Source: Cheiracanthium punctorium
Lineage: Eukaryota > Arthropoda > Arachnida > Araneae > Cheiracanthiidae
Reading direction: 5' to 3'
Assembly (NCBI GenBank): GCA_038373885.1
Contig: JAWZYV010014421.1
Coordinates: forward strand, 1 to 64,000
Length of the DNA: 64,000 bases
This document shows, piece by piece, positions 56,578 through 64,000 of this stretch. The stretch's first letter is position 1. The number at the start of each line of letters is the position of its first letter. The notes below the pieces were generated by a model. The model was not told where the DNA came from. It ran no database searches and was given only the letters and a program-made list of their open reading frames with translations. The translations under genes and the position numbers were made by a program.

Positions 56578-56976
56578 AAGTTTAATAAGGATATAATGGA
56601 TATCTGTTATATCCGGCTGATTTTTCAATATCTGAAATAATGTTGGATATCCGAAACATAACTATCAGATATCCAGCTATATACTACTAAAGTTCTATCT
56701 ATAATATGTATGAGAGAGGATAAAAAATTATATTTGAACATTCTTATAATAAAGTAATACATAAAACAGAGGGATATATTTTTTAACTGAAAAAAAAAAC
56801 AGCAAACTTAACTCTGGAAATGGATCATTCAAACCAAACACACAATTTCAACATTTGTTCAGTAGTTTTTGAGCACATTTATTACTAGTTAGGCTAATAT
56901 TTAGAGTTGATTTTGTGCTGCAAAGCGCCGCTTAGCGAACATTTTCTGAACTGAAAAGAAAAAATACAAACTTAAG

Positions 56977-57911
56977 CAGGGCCCGATTAACCTCTGAAGT
57001 GAGGGGAAGCTCAGCCTCATTTTGAGCCCCTCATCCCCTTTTTGTTTGGGAAAAGTAAAGTTTTAATGATTTTCTTTCATAAAAATATTTCATTCATAAA
57101 AAAGAAATTTCATTGATTTAATAAGTTCTAATCATTTCCTTTGATAAAAGCGTTTTATTCATTAATTTGAAATTTTCTTTTGATAAAGATATTTTATTCA
57201 TTAATCTTCATAATAGTTTAGTTCATTGTAACGAGATTTTACAGTATTTTTGAAATTACTTTAAACATTAACAAATAACTAAAAACTTTACCTTAATGGA
57301 ACATTAAACAGTACTTACGTATTATCCTGGCGGTCATTCCCGCCAAACTGTTTTTTCATCAAATGAGTTGCCAATCGTATTCAAAACCATTAATAATTTC
57401 ATGTGCCCGGCATTTATTTCGGCAAAATATCGCTTGTCTTGGCGGACCGCCGGGATAATACGTAAGTACCCATTAAACTTTATTAATTTAGTCCTATTTC
57501 TCATTAGACATGGCTTTTTTTCAGGAAATCTTTGTTTGTTTTGATGACATCATAAAAATCACAACACAGAAGTTAAGAATTAATTTTGACATTTAGAAGA
57601 TTTTTAATATTACATATTAAAAGTCTACCCCTTTCTGCCGGCCAAATAATCCCCATAATCGAAAAAAACTCTCAACTGCACCAGATGTCCCAGGGAAAGA
57701 CATTGCAAACAACCAATTTAGAAATGTTCGACATGAAGCATCAAGACCAAGTACCACTTTTCTTCATTAAAAATGTTTACAATAACTTAAAAAGATCATT
57801 TAAAAACAAAATTTTGAATTTTTATCACAGTTTTTCAGTCATTTTCGGGCCCCCCTTCAAATTCTGAGGGGAAGCTCAAGCTTCCCGAGCCTTTTCAGTA
57901 ATCGGGCCCTG
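56977..57911. mobile_element. Non-autonomous hAT element, 935 bp, nested
   Basis: CAGGGCCCGATTAACCTCTG on the left; CAGGGCCCGATTACTGAAAA inward from the right. AACTTAAG is duplicated exactly at 56969-56976 and 57912-57919. The GAGGGGAAGCTCA subterminal motif is present at both ends. The copy of the surrounding repeat at 63593-64000 lacks this insertion at the matching place, which confirms the boundary. Confidence 0.92.
57310..57470. mobile_element. MITE, 161 bp, third nesting level
   Basis: AGTACTTACGTATTATCCTG and, inward on the minus strand, GGTACTTACGTATTATCCCG form a long inverted repeat. CATTAAAC is duplicated exactly (57302-57309 and 57471-57478). It sits inside the 56977-57911 element. 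Confidence 0.9.
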
Positions 57912-58439
57912 AACTTAAGCACATCTCATGTACTGTCCATGTGCAAATTTGGAGGCGATCTTTTCATCCTTTTCAGCAGTGGACTGCTGTTTACAGGGGA
58001 AGTTTAATTATAAGCATTGTGCAGAGAGTATCATTTGAAAAATATGTGCATTCAGTATATGCGATTTCTCTCATAGTAATCCCAGAAATAATGTAATTTT
58101 ATACTCTCTACCCATGGAGTTTCTCCGATATTTTTAATTTGCTCCGGAAATCCAATGATAACAAAAAACTCCGATTATTCTGTCTTCAAAATTTATTTAC
58201 ATGTTCAGGTAGAAATTTTCAGTCTTCATCCTTCTTTTATGACAATCTTTTACTGAGCATGCCTTTATTGAAGTCTCCAATACCTAATGATTAAAAATAA
58301 ACCTTTATTTTGATAATTTTTTAATTGAATGCAGGTATTTAAATTCATTTATGATTTTCTGCAAGTTTCAATTGATTTTTAAAGTTGTCTACATAAAACA
58401 TGTACATTTAAAAGTGTTTGTGAAATATATGAAAATTAT

Positions 58440-58469
58440 AACATGGCTGCTCGTGCAGACAGCCATGTT
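58440..58469. repeat. Short hairpin
   Basis: AACATGGCTG and CAGCCATGTT form a perfect 10-bp stem around a 10-base loop; AACATGGC appears once more at 58472. Its function is unknown. Confidence 0.6.
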
Positions 58470-58570
58470 GTAACATGGCATTTTACTTGTTTAAAATAGT
58501 TTTTAGTCAGTACTACACTATTGTGTATGATTGTGTCACTCCATTCATAAAACACTTTAACTAATCTTTT

Positions 58571-58589
58571 TGTGTGTGTGTGTGTGTGT
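58571..58589. repeat. GT microsatellite
   Basis: About nine GT units. Confidence 0.8.
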
Positions 58590-58827
58590 ATGTCAGAATG
58601 TCGAAATCAAGAGAAAAAAAGTAAAATTGTCCTAAAATTTGGAAACTGATGTTTGAAATGATTTTTTTTAATGAATTTGCCCCCTTTCCCATTTTCCCCC
58701 CCTTATGGTGCCATATGAATTTTTGTACTGTGAAAGAATGCTCGTATATTTTAGGAGCTAAACAATTAAACAGATCTATTTTTGTTTTTTAACTGGTAGT
58801 TTTTAAAAAAATTATTTTTGATGCGTA

Positions 58828-58984
58828 CAGGGGCGTAGCCAGAAATTTTTCATGGGGGGGGTTACAACTACAACAACTCATATATATGCATACGTGGGTG
58901 TGAAAATGTAGTGAAGAATATACATTTTGTATGGCAAAAAATTCCTCATGGGGGGGGGGGGGGGGTTATGGGGCTACGCCCCTG
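58828..58984. mobile_element. hAT MITE, 157 bp, same family as 52212
   Basis: The ends CAGGGGCGTAGCCAGAAATT and, inward, CAGGGGCGTAGCCCCATAAC share the family terminus. GATGCGTA is duplicated exactly (58820-58827 and 58985-58992). A G17 run sits at 58950-58966. It is nested in the 56586-59599 element. Confidence 0.92.
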
Positions 58985-59645
58985 GATGCGTAATCTGAAA
59001 AATTCTGTTTCATACCTGTATAGAACTACAAAAGAAAGCATGGTAATTTCATTATAAATATTTAAAAGAGATTTACTTTTTATTTTATCAATCTCTAAAA
59101 GTTATTCAACTTAAAATAAAATTAAAAATTGCTTAATGTAAATTAATATTAAATTATTAAAACAGAAAAAAGGCATTAAACCTATGTTAGGAAAAAATTA
59201 ACTCATTCTTAAATAAATAAAAAAAGTATGCATTTCTTTGTGAAGATAATCTGCAATTATAGATACATTAATAAATATGTCATGGTTAAAATGTATTCGC
59301 TTTTGGCAGTAATGCACACATAAAAAGAATATTTTAACTTTTTACATTTTAAGTTACATTTTTTATATACATATATGTAAAGATATTTAGTTCTTGTAAA
59401 TTATAAGTCAATTAATAAAAAATACTTTAATGATGTGTGAAACATGCGTGCAATTTATTGCTCTGATGTCATTATATTAAAAAAATGAAAAAACACACTT
59501 TATAACTAAATACATGTTTAGTGCCGGATATCTGATTGGGGAACCAAAGGAGCTTCGTATATCCAATATCCGGCAAAATCAGTATCTGTTACATCCCTAA
59601 AGTTTAACACAGAATATAAAACTTACCACTGAGAAATGGAAAGTA

Positions 59646-59686
59646 AACACCCAAAATTAGGGTATTTACCCCTGATTTTGGGTGTT
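59646..59686. repeat. Hairpin in a hAT remnant
   Basis: AACACCCAAAAT and ATTTTGGGTGTT form a perfect 12-bp stem. Just right of it, the minus-strand TAGAGATGTGGTTTGGGTAA (near 59726-59745) looks like a hAT terminus. Confidence 0.55.
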
Positions 59687-59745
59687 CACTTGAGGTAGAA
59701 GTAAATACCTTACCTACTGGGCATTTACCCAAACCACATCTCTAG

Positions 59746-60106
59746 TGAGAAATTCTCACCCATTATTTTCTGTAATGATAACCCTGTGGGACAAACTTCT
59801 GAGGGGAATAGATTACAAAAACAAGAATCAGATACACAATGAAAGACTAAGGAGCTGATTAATTTATGAAAACAAATACAATCAAATTTTTCCTAAAAAT
59901 CTGCACAACAATTACTGATTTTACACTATTCTGTAACACGTTTTTAAAAATTACAGAAGTGCATATTCATTACTCAAAGAGTTAACTGTAACTAATCACA
60001 CAGATTTCTTGTATTAGTTAAAATAAGTAATTAATGCAAGAACGAGCACTCATTAGGTGTACGAGCACTCATTAGGTATTTAAAAAATAGAATGAACATA
60101 CAATAT
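59746..60106. other. Spacer with a short repeat
   Basis: CGAGCACTCATTAGGT occurs twice in tandem (about 60043 and 60061) and again as TGAGCACTCATTAGGC near 61046. No gene was seen. Confidence 0.4.
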
Positions 60107-60801
60107 CAGAGTTGCCAACCTGGCAAAGTGAAAAATCAGGAGATTTTATTCTAAAAATCAGGAGACTTTATTCTAAAAATCAGGAGACTTGTTTTCGATT
60201 AAAAAACTCAATTTTAAAAGATCAGGGTTATATCAGCTGAAACTACATTTTGGAGAGAGAAAAAAGCATCTTTGGTGCTGTTTGTTGCCAGATATAGATA
60301 TTTTTGGAACACAAAAAAACTCAATTTTGGATCATGTCTTCTATTAGGTAGTCAGTAGCTTGTAAAAAATTTAGCAACATGAAAAATGTTAAGTTGGAAA
60401 GTCGAAAAACAATCATTTTTAAGAGTGATGGAAAAAGATAGAAATTTCAATGCTTTAGAACATGAAGCTGCACCTCTTTCACTATTATACATTTGTCAGT
60501 AAAGTCTGAACTTTATGATGTCACACATGCATGCGTGGGTTCCTGGAACTAGTTTGATTGCAGGAAAGGGGAAAATGCTGAGAAGGGTTCCTTGCCACGA
60601 CAAAACTTATTAAAAGATTTCAATTTTAAAAAATTGCATTATTCATGTGATAAATGATCAAAATCAGGAGAAAATGAGCAAATAATAAAAAATCAGGAGA
60701 AATGTATCGTAAATCAGGTTGGCAGGAGATCAATGAAAAATCAGGAGTCTCCTGCCTAAATCAGGAGTCTCCTGCCTAAATCAGGAGAGTTGGCAACTCT
60801 G
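60107..60801. mobile_element. Non-autonomous element made of AAATCAGGAGA repeats, 695 bp
   Basis: CAGAGTTGCCAACCTGGCAA on the left; CAGAGTTGCCAACTCTCCTG inward from the right. CAATAT directly flanks both sides (60101-60106 and 60802-60807). At least nine AAATCAGGAG motifs lie near the two ends. The hAT-type terminus suggests a hAT MITE, though only six flanking bases match. Confidence 0.75.
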
Positions 60802-60807
60802 CAATAT

Positions 60808-61307
60808 ATTTACAAACTTGATATAATGAGTTATCATGCACATACTGTAGCATGTAGTGATTATGGTTTATATCTTAGTCCGGCACTTTCCTATAGGAAG
60901 GAATTATCCTCTCTTGTAGCTTGTTCACTTGTGCAGATGTTCAGTGTAGCCACAACATCTATATTTCAGTAAACTTTCAGCATCTGACCCTATTTTACTA
61001 GCCAAAAAAGTACAAATACAGATACTGCTGCTTTCAAATGCACAGCAGAATTGTATGAGCACTCATTAGGCATTTAAAAAATCGAACAAACAAAATTAAT
61101 AACAAATAAAATTTGATGCATAACCACGTACATTAAGTTAGAACTATATAACATATCTTTCGATAAAACCTTTGGAAATCTGTGCAGCTTATAAATAAAA
61201 CATATAAACCATTTAATACATAATTAGAAAATGAAGATCTTCTAATTGCTATAGCATTCGAGGGATTATGTTTATTTATTGCTTTAATGAATGATTAAAA
61301 TAATTAA
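60808..61307. other. AT-rich spacer
   Basis: One GAGCACTCATTAGG repeat; nothing coding. Confidence 0.3.
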
Positions 61308-61309
61308 TA

Positions 61310-62101
61310 CAGTAGAACCTCGATCTATCGTTTTTCAAGGGGTGCGTAGTAAAAAACGATGCATGCGGGTTAAAGTCAAAATATGAAGAAAACAGTATTT
61401 ATGAATACACACAATGTGTACAGTATTTCAAAAATACTAAATTTGTTACCCAAACTGTAAAAGAAACAAATTGAAGTTCTGTAGAAATTAAGTCACACTT
61501 ATTTTTAAAAAAGCAGTAATTTTATACTGGGTTTTCCCTTAATCTTTTAATTACACAAAATTTTCAAGATTTACATTTTTTTTTTTTTTAATGTGTATTC
61601 ATCTTTGTATATAAAAGACATACAATTTCAAATACTGTTATTGCGTAGGATAAACTAGGCACTAGTGTTGGCTCGATCTCATGGGCATGAATATTATTCT
61701 CAGCCTCTTCTCGATTATTTTCATTTCTTGAGTCACATTTCTTTCAATCTTAGGATACCGCACGTTGCTACTTCTAAATGAATGGAAATATAATCACTAC
61801 ATTTCACACCATACTCATCCCTACTAGATGTAAGAACTCTTCACCTATACCATCATCAGCCCAAGATATTATACCAGGAAGTTATTAGATTTGTAAGCCA
61901 TATTGATCCACTTCATCATCAATTTCATTTCTGCCAGAAGAAACATTTTACAACGATGAACGCGTGAAAGCGAATTTTTGACAGCAATACATGCGGGTTT
62001 TGTTAACGTTATTTGAATACAGTTTGTGCAGGGACCATAGAAATAAAACGATCAATACGGGAAAACGATGAATGCGGGAACGAGAGATCGGGGTTTCACT
62101 G
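61310..62101. mobile_element. Tigger/pogo MITE, 792 bp
   Basis: CAGTAGAACCTCGATCTATC on the left; CAGTGAAACCCCGATCTCTC inward from the right, flanked by TA (61308-61309 and 62102-62103). Both ends continue CGTT and carry GATGCATGCGGG/GATGAATGCGGG motifs. No transposase. Confidence 0.85.
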
Positions 62102-62262
62102 TACTACATTTGTGAAATAGATAAATATTATCAGAAATAATCAAATTCTACTAATTAACTTGCAGTCGAATTATGAGCTAATTATACTGTAGGATAATAT
62201 TATGCTTACTCATGTCTTAACTTTCATCTGTTAGATCGATCTGTTTCTTATTTGACTCGTTT

Positions 62263-62341
62263 TCAATTACATAGAGCTGTGAAAGATTTAACGATGGCAC
62301 TGCTGTCTTCTTCAGGTGTGGCCTTTTCATCTGATCCTTTC
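62263..62341 (-). CDS. Last coding exon of an unrecognised minus-strand gene
   Basis: On the minus strand TTTGAAATTTATAG ends at 62342, and the exon then reads KGSDEKATPEEDSSAIVKSF followed by TALCN and a stop at 62263-62265. The first base completes a codon from an earlier exon, so more exons should lie at higher coordinates, inside or beyond the right edge. The tail is short, charged and hydrophilic. I do not recognise the protein. The Tigger MITE at 61310-62101 would lie in or just after its 3' UTR. Confidence 0.5.
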
Positions 62342-63592
62342 CTATAAATTTCAAATAAATATTAACATATACAATGCTGGTCTTTTGATTGCAAAATTTA
62401 ATATATTTTTAAACATAACATTTTAAAAATAAATAACTTAAAAATAATAATAGCAACAAGTTTTTGTTTTTTTTTTTTCAAAACATGATACATACAAAAT
62501 ATGTTTAGGTTAAAAGTCATTTCAACTGAACTAGCGGAATCGAATATGGGGTATTTGAATCCAGGGAATACATACAAAAATTATTAGGAATATCCAAGAG
62601 ATTGTACTGATGAAAATAACAGAAAGTAGTGCATGTATAACTTCTAATATATATATAATTTGTAATATGTATCTAAAAAAAGTGAAAAAAAAAAGTATGT
62701 GCGACATTTTTTCACTGTTTTCTTTTTGAAAGATCCCTTTTTAAGCTCAGCATAAAAAAAATGAAGCATTAATTAATATTTTATTCTACATACTTTATAT
62801 ATATATAGACACATACATATAATATATGCTCACTAGAAATATCTAACTCATTTAAACGCTAACTTTATAAAACTTGTAATGTGTGCAACAATTCCTGAAC
62901 AAGTTGTCACAATCTCTGTACAATTATGCATTTTTGTTTAAATAAAGATTTGGAATTTAAAAAAAAATTCAAAACATGACACAAATGAAAAATTAAACCT
63001 CTATCTACCCTAAAAGTGTAAAAAATATCACTCGTAAATAACTAGTAAATCTAAAGCTCATTAAAAAAAAATAATTTTAATATTTTGCTTTTTCACTTTA
63101 GATTTCATGTAACTGTACTTTGCATGCAGTGCCTGTAGTATGGCCAAAAAACTGATTTCAGATTAATATATCGGTATCAAATCACTATAGTGATTCAGCT
63201 ATATTGTGAAAATACCCAACACTGCTTAAATCTGGAATATGAAAATGTTAGTTGTTAGCTCTTTCATAACCAAAATGATAAGGTTATAAAGGAAACATTA
63301 AAATTAAAAATGTACATTTTGGAAGAACCGATCAAGACATAATTACTTTAGTGTTCAACTAAAAGTTTTCTTAATTCATTTAATTGAGGAGAGGAGCGAA
63401 ACATTTATAAACTAAAAATAATATTCATGCATTATATAAAAAATATATCAATATTAACACTTTATACATGAGAAAAAGCAGATGTATATGGTTGGATTTG
63501 TGTTGACTCAAATTACTAATAATAAACAGCATCTCTGTTAAAAGGAAATGCGGAGGATATAGTTACACACAGATTTTTCATTTGTAAGTTTA
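62342..63592. other. AT-rich stretch, probable intron of the minus-strand gene
   Basis: No further exon could be identified by eye. Confidence 0.3.
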
Positions 63593-64000
63593 ATAAGGAT
63601 GTAATGGATATCTGGTATATCCAGCTGATTTTTCAATATCTGAAATACCGTCGGATATCTGAATCATAAGTATCAGATATCCGGCTATATACTACTACTA
63701 AAGTTCTATCTATCTATAATATGTATGGGACAGGATAGAAAATTATATTTGAACATTCTTATAATAAAGCAATACATAAAACAGAGGGATATATTTTTTA
63801 ACTGAAAAAAAAAAAAACACAGCAAACTTAACACTAGAAATGAATCATTCAAAACAAACACACAATTTCAACATTTGTTCAGTAGTTTTTCAGCACATTT
63901 ATAACTAGTAGGCTAATATTTAGAGTTGATTTCATGCTGTAAAGTGCCGTTTAGCGAACATTTTATGAACTAAAAAGAAAAAAAAAAACTTAGAAAGTAC
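63593..64000. mobile_element. Second copy of the 56586 element, cut by the window edge
   Basis: TAAGGATGTAATGGATATCT onward matches 56586-56976 closely (TTTTTCAATATCTGAAATA, AACATTTGTTCAGTAGTTTT, GGCTAATATTTAGAGTTGAT). It runs past the point where the 935-bp hAT insertion sits in the first copy without that insertion. Confidence 0.75.

Larger units (their letters stand above)
56586..59599. mobile_element. hAT-like element, 3014 bp, host of nested insertions
   Basis: The left end TAAGGATATAATGGATATCT faces a right end that reads TAGGGATGTAACAGATACTG on the minus strand. Both are followed by CCGG-ATATC-rich sequence. AAGTTTAA flanks both sides (56578-56585 and 59600-59607). No transposase is readable inside. 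A second copy of the left part begins at 63593; that copy also has AAGTTTAA before it, so the flank match alone is not decisive. Confidence 0.6.

Overview
This is eukaryotic nuclear DNA: AT-rich, gene-poor, intron-containing, and packed with nested DNA transposons and SINEs. The intact Tc1-type transposase at 30245-31447, the tRNA-headed SINE family and several transposon families are of the kind that crowd spider genomes, so an arachnid, most likely a spider, is my best guess. That is an inference from family resemblance and was not tested by a search.

Left part (1-10.9 kb). A broken pogo/Tigger transposase enters from the left edge on the minus strand. It is followed by three plus-strand exons (2803-2974, 5602-6078, 8351-8422) whose splice phases agree. 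They encode an acidic, Ser/Pro-rich protein that I cannot name.

Middle-left (10.9-25.7 kb) is almost entirely transposons. A hAT element carries GTAGCGCGCTAC-rich ends and a broken transposase. A small array contains the palindrome TCGCCAAATTTGGCGA. One hAT element has landed inside the terminal repeat of another hAT. A 4.6-kb element with terminal inverted repeats of about 250-270 bp carries a minus-strand protein fossil, itself split by a further insertion.

25.8-27.5 kb holds the best-recognised host gene, a GLYR1/NDF (N-PAC) homologue: a PWWP domain plus a beta-hydroxyacid-dehydrogenase-like domain in one uninterrupted exon, with a single frameshift in an A9 run. At 30169-31674 lies a complete Tc1-like transposon with perfect 27-bp TIRs, TA duplications and an intact DD34E transposase.

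32.5-53.6 kb is framed by two inverted, diverged copies of a multi-kilobase composite repeat (outer ends at 32532 and 53551), with a partial third copy near 46.2 kb. The interior holds SINE copies, MITEs and a probable minus-strand spliced non-coding or UTR transcript (about 35.5-37.0 kb), but no transposase I can recognise.

Right part (53.6-64 kb). A plus-strand exon encoding a SWIM-type zinc-finger protein starts at 53751. Next comes a three-level nest of non-autonomous elements (56586-59599) whose host repeat has a second copy running off the right edge. Two more MITEs follow, and the last coding exon of a minus-strand gene lies at 62263-62341. There are no rRNA genes, CRISPR arrays or convincing functional tRNA genes. 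The genes do not form a pathway; what organises the window is repeated transposon insertion.
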